Of a DNA stretch of 64,000 nucleotides, positions 1 through 12,195 are shown piece after piece. The notes under the pieces were generated by a model. That model made no database searches. It had not been told where the DNA came from and saw nothing but the letters and a program-made list of their open reading frames with translations. The first letter of the stretch is position 1; each line of letters starts with the position of its first letter. Position numbers and translations under genes: made by a program. The stretch is from Protula sp. h YS-2021 (lineage: Eukaryota; Annelida; Polychaeta; Sabellida; Serpulidae): contig OX457034.1 in the NCBI GenBank assembly GCA_949752745.1, forward strand, positions 7,400,904 through 7,464,903. Reading direction: 5' to 3'.

Positions 1-153
1 GACCAAGAAGTTGAGACATTTCCTTGGCCTTTTCGCGAGTTTGTTTCCCACGTAAAGTGTATTCACTTTTGTTTTAATGCCACTATCTTTCTTTTCTAAT
101 AACATTTTATATCCATATTCAGGAATGAGGACCATTTTCAAAGTATGCTTCAT
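1..153 (-). CDS. Polinton-type ORF downstream of the basic protein, truncated by the window edge
   Basis: An open frame starts at an ATG at 153 and runs leftwards out of the window without a stop. The product begins MKHTLKMVLIPEYGYKMLL and is basic. An N-terminus of the form 'KMVLxPE' recalls the first residues of a small structural-type ORF found after the ATPase in some Polinton/adintovirus genomes; that match is from memory and tentative. It follows the basic protein ORF on the same strand with a spacing of about 50 nt. The function is not known. Confidence 0.5.
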   Translation of the reverse strand, partial: MKHTLKMVLIPEYGYKMLLEKKDSGIKTKVNTLYVGNKLAKRPRKCLNFLV

Positions 154-201
154 TTTAACAGCAGTTGGGCTAACAAGGACAATCCAAATTTAGCAATAGC
201 T

Positions 202-465
202 TTAATGAATCCTCCTTTCTGATTTCAACTTCTTTTTTCTTCGAAGTGATATCTTCTTATCTGCTAGAGTGCGTACAGTATGACGCTCACGCTTGAATTC
301 CTTAAACCTTTTTGAGCTTAAGGGTAAATGTCCTCCCAATATATTCAACCAAATTTCAAACAAGCTAGTTAATTCCTCCTTAGTGGCTTGCTGTAGCAAG
401 GATTTACGTCGTTTAGGCTCACTACGTGCGAGGAAGTGAAGAAAGGGCTGTTTGCTCGAATACAT
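202..465 (-). CDS. Small lysine/arginine-rich Polinton protein (virion-core-like)
   Basis: This is an 87-residue ORF starting immediately after the ATPase stop. The N-terminal half is predicted helical (RRKSLLQQATKEELTSLFEI). The C-terminal third is very basic, with the pattern ADKKISLRRKKKLK. Proteins of this kind, with a short helical domain and a basic tail, follow the ATPase in Polintons and adintoviruses and have been compared with DNA-condensing core proteins of adenovirus; that role is family knowledge, not shown here. The frame is intact, unlike those of its neighbours. Confidence 0.6.
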   Translation of the reverse strand: MYSSKQPFLHFLARSEPKRRKSLLQQATKEELTSLFEIWLNILGGHLPLSSKRFKEFKRERHTVRTLADKKISLRRKKKLKSERRIH

Positions 466-1131
466 TTAGACATCTTGAATGCGAATGGTTAAATGAGTTG
501 GTTTTTGTTCATACACCGCTTTATCAATACATACATAATGTGTATCTTTTGGTAAAATGCCTGTACGAATACGCAGTTGATCATTTGTCTTTGGTTTTAA
601 AGCAATGAATAAGTAGCCATGTGGTTTGCTAGTAGCATCTTCATAGGCTTCAATGAGAAATTGAGATCTTCCGGGATACATTTGCCGCGCTAATGTACTA
701 ATTTGTTGACTATCTCTAGGATTTTTAAACAGAATGATATAGTTTGTATTCAAACTAATATTTCGCATTTCTTTACCATGTACAATAAAAACGATGCTTA
801 GATTTTGATGACTGCTGCCAACACTAAAGAGACGTGTCATACGCTCATCACTATGGCATTTAGTCATCAAGTCAGCAATGATGAGTAAGTTTGTTTTTTT
901 TTCGGATTAAAGCGCTCTTCAATGTCATCCTTGGTAAAATTCCATACCTTTTATTCCCTTGTACAAAGGCTGATCTGCTGCATAGAGCCATAAAATGCTA
1001 TTTGGAGAGGGTTTTATCAACTTTTGTTCTAGAATTTCCTTCACCAGAGACGTTTTACCACTGACTGTAGATCCAGAGACAAAACATGTAAATGGATGCT
1101 TCATTTTTGAATGTTTGTTTCTTTCACCCAA
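466..1131 (-). pseudogene. Polinton packaging ATPase (FtsK/HerA-like), frameshifted
   Basis: The N-terminal part (1131 to 925) has a Walker A motif, GSTVSGKTSLV, preceded by FTCFV. The C-terminal part (about 890 to 466) carries a Walker B-like stretch, NLLIIADLM, then GKEMRNISLN, ILFKNPRD and ARQMYPG, all typical of the Polinton/adintovirus genome-packaging ATPase. The two parts are in different frames, and a run of nine A on the minus strand near 897-905 is a likely indel site. A few residues also seem missing before GKEMR. The family hydrolyses ATP to package DNA into capsids. This copy should be inactive. Its 5' end overlaps the integrase ORF by about 30 nt. Confidence 0.85.
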
Positions 1132-2185
1132 CTGTTAAATTTGTTTGGCCAACCTAACCACTTGACAAATATTTCTTTAACACCTCGTCTTTTACGTGTT
1201 TTTAAGACTTTTTCAATTCTGTAGATAGATTCAATATCTTTAGTCACTTTCTGCACTTCTTCCTCGTAGAAATGTCCATCAATATCTTCATCCAAAAAGT
1301 CTTTCACACGATACAAATGTATTCCTTGCTTCTTACAATGATGTGTGACAATGCAGACTTCTTGTGTCCATTTTATGTTATAATCCCGTTGAAATATATA
1401 TTTTATGTGGAAAATGCGAACATGATCGCCAATTTTAAATTTGTAGGTTTTCTTCTTCTTCGGTTTCAATTTCAATTTATTTACATACATATACTTCCAC
1501 AATTTAGATTCGTTGTCTTTACGAATATCTACAGGAGCATACTTATTAGAAAGAGAACTATGAGATCTGTGGTTGTAATTGTACACTAAGTCTGGAAGGA
1601 TGTCTAAATAACGGTAAGTTTGATTATATAGAAAATACCGATACATCACTTCCCTTACAGTACGAATGACTCTCTCAGCAAAGTTAGCTTTGGTTTCATT
1701 CTTTGTGGTATAAGCATGAATTCCCTCCTTCTTCAAAAATGCTTTCATCCATCTATTTATAAATTCAGTTCCTTTATCTGACCTTAGAGTTCGTGGTCTT
1801 CGTCGTGTTTCATGAAAAATCTTTTGGAAGGTTTGTATGACACTTGTATGTGGCTGCAGCCACAAATATTTGGAGAACACATCAATGACAATGAGTAAAA
1901 AGCGAGTGTCATCATTATATCGAGCTACGTTTCCCATATCAGCCAAATCGATATCCCACACGCCATCAATACCACCTGTAAAACGCCTTGTCTTTTGAAC
2001 CTGTATTTTACAGGTTGTAGTAAACTGAATGCGTCTTGATCCTGTGGCCATTTCTTCACTTGTGAATGCGTGACTGGTTGATCATGTTTCCTTAAGATGT
2101 GATAACGTTTGTAAGGACCAACAAATGCTCCAAGCTGTCCAGATTTGAAGTAAATATTGGTTAAGTAGTCTTTCGACGTCGACAT
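1101..2185 (-). pseudogene. Polinton integrase (DDE, rve family) with C-terminal chromodomain, one frameshift
   Basis: The start at 2185 gives an N-terminal part (YLTNIYFKSGQLGAFVG..., VTHSQVKKW) in one frame. Near 1985 the coding frame shifts and continues to 1101. The catalytic core shows the first Asp in WDIDLADM, the second in RSDKGTEF and the Glu in NFAERVIRT, so the DDE triad is visible. The last 45 residues form a chromodomain (IYRIEKVL..., VKWLGW, SWV). Polinton integrases have this architecture and insert the element into host DNA. The single frameshift splits the protein before the first catalytic Asp, so I call it a pseudogene. Confidence 0.9.
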
Positions 2186-2330
2186 GTTAACACGAAATGA
2201 TAGATACTTCTTAGCAGAACATTTTTGATTTTATAACTCAACCAACATGGTTTTTACAACTTAACTAACATATCTTTTAACTCAATCAACATATCTTACA
2301 TTTTATAACTTAACCAGCATATCTTACAAA
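2186..2330. repeat. AT-rich degenerate repeat next to the integrase start
   Basis: Between the integrase start and the next ORF the phrase 'taactyaaccaacat' recurs about four times at irregular 30-35 nt spacing. It could be part of a Polinton subterminal region or simple local duplication. Confidence 0.4.
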
Positions 2331-2614
2331 TCAGGTATAGATACAATGGTGTGAATGACTGAAGAGCATTGGTCTTTAGTGAACACTAAACAACTACTTA
2401 ATTCATCAAATGTGATAGCATCTACACCATATTTGTCACGACGTTTATTTACATTATCCAACACTTTATCTAAATGAATATAATATTTAGCTTCATTCCA
2501 ATGTGTATAAATTGTTTTACAGCTAATAACATTTCTTCGCAATAGGCTGTTTGTACAATATATTGTCTCAGTGTAATGTCTGTCATTATATTGCAATATA
2601 CTGCACTCTCTCAC
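2324..2614 (-). CDS. Hypothetical ORF, 96 residues
   Basis: A 96-residue open frame lies on the same strand as the Polinton genes. It contains a mixed hydrophilic sequence (HLDKVLDNVNKRRDKYGVDA) with five cysteines and no motif I can name. Normal-looking composition and strand agreement make it a possible decayed element gene or an exon. I do not recognise the family. Confidence 0.3.
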   Translation of the reverse strand: MRECSILQYNDRHYTETIYCTNSLLRRNVISCKTIYTHWNEAKYYIHLDKVLDNVNKRRDKYGVDAITFDELSSCLVFTKDQCSSVIHTIVSIPDL

Positions 2615-3463
2615 TTCCTCAAACAGTCACTCGAGCAAAGTGATATGCCGCTTCCACATCAAACTCTACAGCTGCAGCAATGTCTAACTCTTCACTCCTC
2701 AAGCAAGTTTTCCAAGTTCAGCGTGGAATGAGCAAGCAAGATGTTGATGTGTTCCAGTTGTTGTTCAACAGTCCCAAAACGTGCCAGTTCACTTATCATA
2801 TAGTCCACATACTTGTTCTTGAAACATGTTTCTACGCCGATCCTACGCGTCTGCACACCATGGTGAGTAACAGCTGCACACTTGTTGCAGAAGTATTAGT
2901 CAGGTAAATAATAACACATTTTCCATGTATTCACCAAAACCTTGTTTCTTTGTTTATTCTGCCGCTGACATGTCGGTTTCTTCCTGTAATAGGACAATGA
3001 ACAGTGTCTTTTAAAATGCCTGCTACCTCTTCTACCATTTTTTTTGTTCACTTTGAAACCACTCACATTAGATTAAATTTGCTAGAAAGAAATGCATTGT
3101 TATGTCTTCAAAGATTGTTCAAAGGCTTACCTGACAAATCTGCTCAGTTTCCTCTTCTTCCTGTTCTCCACAACAATCTCTCAAATAATCAACCACGCGA
3201 AAGTATACTTCCACATCATTGCGAGCAGAATAGAATGCAGAATCAAAGTCAAAGTCAGGATCTTCTATTCCAATTTATGACATTCTCCAATAAATCTTGA
3301 ATGCAGTTCAATCACATCAAGACTGTGATGTACAACAGCGTCCAAATGATAAAGCTGATAGCCTGGAGTTCAACAACAAGCAAGTTTTGCAATCATTAAG
3401 TCAACTTAAGCCTTTTTAAAACATGCGTCTATCTTGTTTCATTGTGTCTTAAAAATGTGACTT
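2615..3463. other. Interval without a supported gene
   Basis: Only short frames are present on both strands, none with a recognisable domain. It may hold decayed coding sequence between the two flanking minus-strand ORFs. I see no strong repeat. Confidence 0.4.
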
Positions 3464-4257
3464 CTACTTTGCTTCACAGACTTTAAGTACTCCACACTTG
3501 CTGCAGAAGGTGTTTGGTTCACACATCTTGCAATTGTACTTGTGGCAGTGGCAATAATAATCCTCCACATATCCGTAAGCACCACAATAGTCACAGGTAA
3601 GTCCAAGTTGATTTTGCACGTTCATGTTCTCCAATTGAACTTCAGCCAGTCTTTTCTTGGAAAGTTTTGACACCTTCACCCGATCATCGTTTTGCAGTTT
3701 GATAGCAATTTTCTCACCATCACATCCCGTACATGGCTCAGGCCATAAATCTGAGTTGATGTTATTCATCTCCTGAAGCAGTGTCTCCCATTCACCATCA
3801 TTCATGTTGATGTGATATGTGCATTCTTTCCCTTTAAACAGTGATGTACGCACAAAACTCACATAGCGCATGTCTAAGTATGAAATGACTTCAAGCCACT
3901 TCGTTTGCGTTAAGTACAGTTTGAAGCCAATGTTGCGATACATTCTGATACATTCGTCGTCAATGGAACGTCATCATCATAATGTAAAATAATTCTAGCA
4001 GCTACAACTAACATGAGCTCAGCTGCCCAAATTGTATTCGCGTGGATAAATGCTGAATCAATGTCGTAAGTTAATGGTAAAAGTAGTTCTTCACATCCAC
4101 GCAGAAACGAGCGGATGAAACGATCTCTTGGAATTGCCTTTCCAAGAGCTTTCCAGTATTGCTGTAAATTCTTCACTTGCAATATCCAATCCGATTCAAA
4201 AGCAGGAAGCTTTTAAAATACATAGTCAGTATAGTTCACTTTGAAGACATCATCCAT
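3464..4257 (-). pseudogene. Unknown Cys-rich (zinc-ribbon-like) protein gene with a nonsense codon and a frameshift
   Basis: An ATG at 4257 opens a frame that meets one in-frame TAA after 14 codons and then continues as coding-like sequence to about 3955. There the frame shifts and runs to a stop at 3464. The C-terminal region contains closely spaced Cys/His pairs (CDYCGAYGY, CHCHKYNCKMC, CSKCG), typical of metal-binding ribbons. A PCTGC motif lies further upstream. I cannot assign a family. The strand agrees with the Polinton genes, so it may be an element gene, but this is inference. Confidence 0.45.
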
Positions 4258-4415
4258 GGTCTCTGCACATCGGTGAAGAAGTAATGTTAGCATCGTTAAT
4301 GATGAAAGCTATATATAGAGGAATATATATAGAAAACGTCTTACTGAACGTTTTAGTGAAAGAATGGTTCAAATCGGTCAAGTAGTCTTTAAGTAGTGTT
4401 GAAGTTAGCCATATG

Positions 4416-5190
4416 ATAAGATGGAAGGAGGGAGGGGGGGGGGGGGGCAGGTCAGAGGTCAAAAAAACAAAAAATGTTCAGAATTGTCTGAAACGTGTAA
4501 ATATGCAATAATCTCAAAATGAAGGGGGGGGGGGGGTTGGTACATAGTACATAGTACCGAGTTGACGTCATTTCCCTCTCCACTGGGTGGGGGGTCATTA
4601 CATAGTATGTCCTGGTGGGGAGGTAAGGTCAAGCACCAACACATTCACACCCATACATAGACAGATTCAGCTTCATAGGATGGCCCTTAAAAGGGTCGAA
4701 AGTTCTAGTAGATCTTCACCAGCAATCCGGATTTCTGCAGCGGCATTGGTATTCATAATATTGTTTCATTGTAAACGGTCTTCCCTCACATTTGAATGGA
4801 TAGCTGTTGCAGTAGCTCTTCAGATTGAGGGTCGCACCGCACCAAGAGCAGTCTGTGCACGTTGGTCCTGGCAACATCGCCGCAAACTTATACCACAACA
4901 GATCACCACAAGTCTTGCAACAGAACCGCCACGGTGCACCGGGCAGTTGTGTGGCTGTCCTGGATACCCCAACCACACCAAGCACTTAAAACATTCTGTG
5001 GTTAGCGTCACCTCGCGGCCGTCTCGCATCTTGCCATCTTGCAAATTGGTTGATAAGCCAAAGGTAAAACCGCACTTATATATGACTTGATTACGCTGAG
5101 TTGACTCATTTCCCTCTCCAAGGAGGGGGGGGGGAGGGTCGGCACATAGTATGTCCTGGGGGGGGGGGTTGGTCAGTACATAGTAGCTTA
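4416..5190. repeat. Poly-G tracts and a direct repeat flanking a Cys-rich ORF
   Basis: G runs of about 8-14 occur near 4433, 4525, 5125 and 5160. A block with 'ttgac..catttccctctcc' followed by G runs and 'acatagtatgtcctgg' occurs at about 4560-4620 and again at about 5099-5165, roughly 540 bp apart. The two copies bracket the Cys-rich ORF. Confidence 0.6.
4716..5044 (-). pseudogene. Unknown Cys-rich ORF pair, probably one frameshifted gene
   Basis: Two overlapping minus-strand frames look like one broken gene. The upstream frame (5044 side) has TECFKCLVW and NCPVH; the downstream frame continues with FCCKTCGDLLWYKF, CTDCSWCG and YQCRCRNPDCW. The many CxxC pairs suggest several zinc-binding sites. 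No family is recognised. The segment sits between direct repeats containing poly-G, so it may have been carried by a duplication or an element. Confidence 0.35.
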
Positions 5191-5279
5191 TTCACAACGT
5201 GCTCATTCATAATGCACAACCATCCAACACATTCATAATGGACTCTATAGCCTAGGGTTATGCTAGACAGTCTAACGTT

Positions 5280-5460
5280 GTTATAATATCATCATAATAT
5301 CATCATCACGTTATCATGTTATGACGTCATCATCACGTCAGCATGACGCCATCACGTGACTTATGACGTCATCCGAACAGGCGCGCGCTCTATCCAAACA
5401 ACTGTCCCAGAAACCCCATGGTGGTTCTGGGCCACCCTATGACGTCATTATGAAGTCACT
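5280..5460. other. Cluster of TGACGTCA-like (CRE) palindromes
   Basis: The 8-mer palindrome TGACGTCA occurs at least three times within about 140 bp, mixed with ATCATCA, CACGTGA and TGACGCCA variants. It looks like a degenerate short repeat. Each copy would match a CREB/ATF site, but there is no evidence of regulatory use. Confidence 0.4.
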
Positions 5461-5929
5461 TCCTGGCCCAGTTCCATCGTTTCTCCCCTACTGTTATTAT
5501 TTATCTATTTTCCGACAAAGGCAGCTTATGTAATTTTCTTTACATGTATACAAGTTAGCATATTTCTGAGTCGTGTTTATTTTGTTGTTTATGGCATCCT
5601 GTTCATTATGAAATAATCTACAGTCACTTTTGTTTTCAAAATAATCTATAATCAGCAAAGAAGATATGACGCAACTACTACCTAAAAACCTACTTTTAAC
5701 AAAATAACGCATTAGAAATATGCTAGAACAAATAAAACAAAATTTACAGAAACTTTGATGAATGAAGCTGTAAGAATATCATTTTATTTCACGCGTTAAT
5801 TAAAAAACAGATAACAAAAAATATGTGCAATTAGGCCGCCAGCATAGCATTTTATTTTACACCATGTTTGAAGCATGCGGTTATTTTAGTTTACACATCA
5901 GTTTAAGAATTGATGACCGGAATCAGATG
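5461..5929. other. Interval downstream of Kazal gene 1
   Basis: This is AT-rich sequence with no supported gene. It includes the likely 3' flank of the minus-strand Kazal gene. Confidence 0.4.
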
Positions 5930-6885
5930 TCAAGAGCATGGTTTCCGTGGACACCGGCCGCATGCGCACCTCTTTAGGATTGTTACTGCTGTGCCGCATG
6001 TACTTTTAGCAAACGTGCACACATTGCTATAGGTTTTGCCGTCACTACCACAGACGGGCGAGTAGACCTGAGGGCACGACACTCCGCTGGCACATACTTG
6101 ACCTGGCCCTTCAGTAATGCAACATACAGTAGTGAAGTTTTCTACACCAACAACGGCAATAAACAATAAGACACGTTTAAATTCATAATAGTAATTATAA
6201 TTAAAACCTAAATAAGATCAACTCACATGAAATAACACCAACAAAATGGAACGGTATTAAAATGTTTGTCTTCTTTCCTATGTGTACACAAAGGGTTCCG
6301 TTTAGGAACTGGAAAAAATCTTAATAAATAAAAGTCATCATTTCTAAATTTTCATTGAATAATGTAAGTAGTTTGTAGTTATTCAGAACAAAGCAGGTAT
6401 GCATATTTTATTAAAAGATAAAGCAGCTGAAATTGATATATAAAGTATCTTCATTATACCGATGATATTAATTTGGTATAAACAAAATTGAAACTGATCA
6501 ATTTTTAACTTATTTAAAATTGAGCAGACAATTTAAAGCACTTAATTGAACTCTTACATGACTTATGAAGTAATGTAACTTGCCAGTAACCTGTATTACC
6601 AGGTAATATAGCTCGTGCACTGGCTAGTAACGTAACCTATTAGGTAGTATACTGGGCAGTGACGTGGCTTACCAGGTAATGTCGCCGTGTACCGGTCAGT
6701 TACGTGACTTAACTCTCATATAGCTAGTGTTTAGTCCAGGAATTATAGCTGGTGTCACTGTCCAGTGACGTGAGTTACCAGGTGTTATAGCTAGAGTACA
6801 GCCAGTAACGTGACTTACCGGGTAATATAGCTAGTGTACTGGCCAATATTGCTGTGACAACTATACAAAGAAATTGCTTCTTCAT
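5930..6885 (-). CDS. Secreted Kazal-type serine protease inhibitor, gene 1
   Basis: Two exons: 6885-6819 (67 nt) and 6102-5930 (173 nt), phase-1 intron, donor G|GTAAGT, acceptor CCAG|GT; total 240 nt, 79 residues. Exon 1 encodes a clear signal peptide (MKKQFLCIVVTAILASTLA). Exon 2 encodes a single Kazal domain with the hallmark PVCGSDGKTYSN. Spacing is C-x5-C-x7-C-x10-C-x6-C-x9-C, followed by a tail with three more cysteines (CACGRC...PC). By Kazal convention the P1 residue, two after the second Cys, is Gln, so the target protease is hard to guess. The protein should be secreted and block serine proteases. The intron contains tandem copies of its own donor junction. A paralogue lies about 6 kb away with identical gene structure. 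Confidence 0.88.
6582..6850. repeat. ~41-bp minisatellite spanning the exon 1 donor of Kazal gene 1
   Basis: About six to seven diverged units of roughly 41 bp share cores such as 'cagtaacgtgacttacc' and 'ggtaatatagctagtgtac'. The rightmost unit is the real end of exon 1 with its donor (6819/6818); the others lie in the intron. Several intronic units keep a donor-like GGTAAG or GGTAAC on the minus strand, for example near 6670 and 6777. Confidence 0.8.
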
Positions 6886-7041
6886 TCTCAAGCAAGATGT
6901 TTCTCTGGTAAATAAAAAATACACAGCATTACCTGTCTAGTAACAATTAAAAAGAAATGGTTACACGTGAGTGTCTGTCAACAATCAATGGCCTCTCAGA
7001 AAAAAATACGAGTCTGTCCAGAAAAATTCTATTGATAGACT

Positions 7042-7205
7042 GTGGCCGCATTCACAAAAGTTAACTGCACAGTTAACAATTTTGGTTAACTGCTCATGTA
7101 GCACACAGAACTTTTGAAATTTGATTGATTGCGTTATTTAACTAAATCACCCGAATTTCCTTGTACGGTGTACAATTTAGTGCACAGTTAGCTTTTTAAA
7201 ATACC
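7042..7205. repeat. MITE-like inverted-repeat element, GTTAAC family
   Basis: The left end reads 'ggccgcattcacaaaagtta' followed by 'actgcacagttaac'. The right end, in reverse complement, reads 'ggtattttaaaaagctaact'. The pair matches the ends of the element at 15.83-16.01 kb. Both are short, non-coding and inverted-repeat bounded, as expected for a miniature transposon. Confidence 0.5.
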
Positions 7206-7397
7206 TTTAAAAGATCCTTTAGTAATCAACCTATGACCCATTAGTGGACAAATAAAAAGAAAAAAGTATGGCCTTTCTGCCAACAATCTGTGGCTGTCAG
7301 ATAAAATTCTCTTAAAAGACCTTATAGTTATCCGCCTATGACCCATTAGTTAACAAACTATGTCCTGTAAATAAAAAACTGAGCTTGAGGCAATAGA

Positions 7398-7685
7398 AAT
7401 GAGATGTCAAGCAGTAGATATCTCACAGAAGAAATAATAAATACTTAATGAGATGAGATGAGATGTCAAGCAGTAGATATCTCACAGAAGAAATAACAAA
7501 TACTTAATGAGATGAGATGAGATGTCAAGCAGTAGCTATCTCACAGAAGAAATAACAAATACTTAATGAGATGAGATGAGATGTCAAGCGGTAGATATCT
7601 CATAGAAGAAATAACAAATACTTAATGAGATGAGATGAGATGTCAAGCAGTAGATATCTCACAGAAGAAATAATAAATACTTAAT
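7398..7685. repeat. 59-bp tandem repeat, about five copies
   Basis: Units begin 'gagatgagatgagatgtcaa' and end with 'aaatacttaat'. The period is exactly 59 bp and copies differ at only a few positions. It lies about 500-800 bp upstream of the start codon of Kazal gene 1. Confidence 0.9.
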
Positions 7686-9590
7686 TATTATTATATGCAG
7701 CAAATTATAGATTACATTCCGATAAATCAGCTTCGTAAAATCCATTTTCACCCCTCTAAAATAATTGAACACGAGTGTATATACTTGATCATATTCAAAG
7801 TGATTGCATAATATTTCTCAGATACACTTGAAAAAGGGGAAAATCTGCAACTCAAAACATTAACGTTATAAATGTCATGACAAATAAAAGAACTGTCAAA
7901 TATTTGGGTTGTGAGGTGCAAACAAAAACTCAATTCTGTTCTACCTGTATGTACCTGTACCTGTATTTTGTAAATACTACAAATAATCGCTATCCAAAGC
8001 AATAGCTAGTTGAAATATATCAGGTGGTTGGTGTTTTTAAGGCCTAGAAATATCTATAATGTCAGTCTTTAGTAAACCTAAAATCGATTCAATCGATTCA
8101 TGTAAAGTAGTATGCACAATTACGAAGATAATAAATATTTCAAAAGGAGACAACAGAACAACTACATCGAAAAACAAAAGAAGAATGCTAAAAAAATTAG
8201 AAAAGTCTTACTAAATGCGTTTGCGCTAAAGAAAATATAGTATTGATATTTTTTCAATAAAATATAGAACAATATACAAGATGGTGCTTCAAAAACAAAT
8301 GCAATAATGCCTTGAATTCCATTTTTACTCTCCCCTAAAAGTGGAAGCTTTGCAATGAAATGAAATAAAATCTAATTCCAAGTTTTTTTATGAATTTAGG
8401 GCTTATACATTTCAAAAAGACATTTTCATATTTTGTTAACTGTTTGCATGATGTTCTAATAAATAACAGTTTATCATTTAAAATGGCAGCCATAAAAGTA
8501 GATCTCACATTTCTGTAATTTTACTTGCAAATCCATCAATAAGGAGAGGGTTACTCTTTGATTTAATTAAAAGAGGGAATCGAAAGGATAAATATACATG
8601 AATAAGAGTGTGGATAAGGCTCGAAACAAGCGAAGAGGCAGTCTTTCTCACCAGATAACTATGTCAATAGTGTGTTACAAAACCCTAGGTGGAGGCAAAA
8701 GTTAAGCCCGTCTCTCTAACTCTCTCTCTCTGTAGGATACAGGGCCCATGTTTTAGGGTGTGTATGTAAAATAAAGATTTTTTACGTGACTTTTGTTCCC
8801 CATCTGACATAGAGCTCTCCCTCTCCCAGCCCGGCCTCATAAACCTCCATATGCAGCACAGGAGAGATCAGCAAATACCGAGATATGGTCAGAGTGAAAT
8901 TCAATGTCTTCTTAAGCCAAAGGCAACCTTTGATATCGTAAATGTCTATTGCACATGTAGTGAGAGGAAAACTCTCATATGGTGCACATTTTGATAATTG
9001 TTACAGTTGTAAGAGGTGAGGTCACTATATTGTGAGTTGAGGAAAGCTTTCTTATGGTGCATATTGTGAGATTTGCTGTGAGATTTGGCGTAACTGTTGT
9101 GAGCTGACAAATCGGTGCAACGACAATGACCTAAAATGGTACCTCTACGTTTAATAAATATATTAAATAAACTGATAGATTAAGTTTCATATGTAACTAG
9201 ATGTAACTAGATGTAACTATAACTAAAATTCTGGTACACGTTCATAAATGTACAGGTTTTAAAGCTTACTTCATATTTTGCATTACTAGTATCTTCCATA
9301 TACCGTCATTGGTGCATCTTTGTATAAGACAAAGAAATTATATAATGTATCGACAGATAAGTGTAGACTCCGTCATTTACCTTGTTTTACAGTAGATATT
9401 ATAACTTAACATTACATAAATAATTGTTTAGTTGCTAATATAGCGTATTGGGTGAATTTGCTGAATTTGAAAAGAAAAGAAAAAATACAACATAAATCAA
9501 ATACTGAGATCCTTATTCCCAATTGGTATTAAAAATACCAAATGGGAATGGATTGTCTTGAATTCTTCACCTTTTTTCCCTCCCCTTTTT
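7686..9590. other. Intergenic interval
   Basis: AT-rich DNA with short frames lacking any domain. I see no gene, only small low-complexity stretches. Confidence 0.4.
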
Positions 9591-10500
9591 ATATTTTTTC
9601 TTCTTCCGCCGAATCGGTTTCCAGGGTTTCCGCCAAGACCGCCTAAGCTAGACCAACCAAACTTGGCACATGTTTGGAGAGTCATCGGAAGTGGTTCACC
9701 TGATAAAAATGTTTGACCTTGACCTTTGAGATAAACAATGGTTTATCCCGAAAATAGTAAGAGATAGAACAATTTTGACCTTATTTTCGACCTCCATTTC
9801 CTGTACGACGATAGACAAGGTATAATTTCCGGAATCCTTCACCTCCAGGTCACTTTCGAGCCCCAAACCGGAATTTGGCCTTTATCTCGAAAACGATAAG
9901 AGATAGAGCAATCGGTTTCCAGACATCTCCTCCAAGACCGCTGAAGCTAGGCCAACCAAACTTGGCACATGTTTGGAGAGTCATCTGAAGTGGTGCACCT
10001 GATAAAAATGTTTGGCCTTGACCGTTTGGTCAAGGTGAAATTGCGAAAAAAGTCAATCGGTTTCCAGATTTCCACAGCAAGGCCGTTGAAGCTAGAAAAG
10101 CCAAACTTGGCACATGTATAAAAGACGATGTGATCTAAGGCACCCAATAAAAATTTTTGACCTTCACTTTGGTGGTCAAGGTGAAATCGCGCAAAACGTT
10201 TTTAAAGAAAAACAATGGTTTATCCCGAAAATGGCAAGAGATGGAGCAACTTTGACCTCATTTTTGACCTCTACCCCCTGTACGACAATACATAAGGTAT
10301 AACTTTCGGTGTCCTTCACCTTCGGGCACTTTGGAGCCCCAAACCGGAAGTTGGCCTTTATCTGAAAAACGGTAAGATATAGAGCAATCGGTTTCCAGAC
10401 ATCTCCTCCAAGACCGCTGAAGCTAGACCAACCAAACTTGGAGGGTCATCTGAAGTGGTGCACCTCATAAAAAGTTTTGACCTTGACCTTACCCTTATAG
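9590..10500. repeat. Unclassified dispersed repeat, four cores of ~90 bp
   Basis: The core 'atcggtttccag ... aagctag.ccaaccaaacttgg' appears near 9612, 9909, 10055 and 10383, followed in most copies by 'gcacatgtttggagagtcat' and 'tttgaccttgacc'. Two larger blocks are 476 bp apart. No coding frame is visible. Confidence 0.75.
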
Positions 10501-10629
10501 TTCGTAGTATTTAGAAGCATGTTCTACATTCAGACATGTGAAAATTGTTAACAAATAGCAATATCATCGACCTTCCGTTTTTAGTTATCATTACAAGTGA
10601 GGTCTAATTTGCTGTGCGAATTTCGGTCT

Positions 10630-10860
10630 AGCTTTTGTATTGCCTTAATACTGAGGATAAAAACCGCCATGCTTATAAAAATATAACGAGTATAACAGAA
10701 ATAAAATACTGAAATCCTTATTTTTCAATTGCTTTAATACTGAGGATCAAAAATCTACATTTTCAAAAATAATGATAAAAAAGTAATAAGTCAAACATAA
10801 ATCAAATACAGAGGTTCTTATTTTTGTATTGCTTTAATACTGAGGATCAAAACCCTCAGG
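10630..10860. repeat. ~100-bp direct repeat, three copies
   Basis: The phrase 'ttgctttaatactgaggatc' occurs near 10640 (diverged), 10729 and 10831, each with 'ggtycttattttt' or similar before it. Non-coding. Confidence 0.6.
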
Positions 10861-10948
10861 TTTGGAAAAAGAAAATGATTAATCTCAATGGGCTTGACTA
10901 TTTCAGAAACAAATTGTTTAGAGGAAAAATCTGACAGGAATAACCAAA

Positions 10949-12195
<1,247 letters not shown>

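Larger units (their letters stand above)
1..2200 (-). mobile_element. Polinton/Maverick (adintovirus-like) element, integrase end, decayed and cut by the window edge
   Basis: Four minus-strand ORFs lie head to tail: integrase with chromodomain, FtsK/HerA-like packaging ATPase, a small lysine-rich protein, and an ORF running off the left edge. This set and order is known from Polinton/Maverick elements and the related adintoviruses. Frameshifts in the integrase and ATPase show a dead copy. The right boundary and terminal inverted repeat were not found; unknown ORFs up to about 5.1 kb may or may not belong to it. DNA polymerase B, protease and capsid genes would lie to the left, outside the window. 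Confidence 0.85.

Noticed and set aside
7398..7685. CRISPR-like array
   Set aside because: The 59-bp units are contiguous with no unique spacers, and the context is animal DNA.
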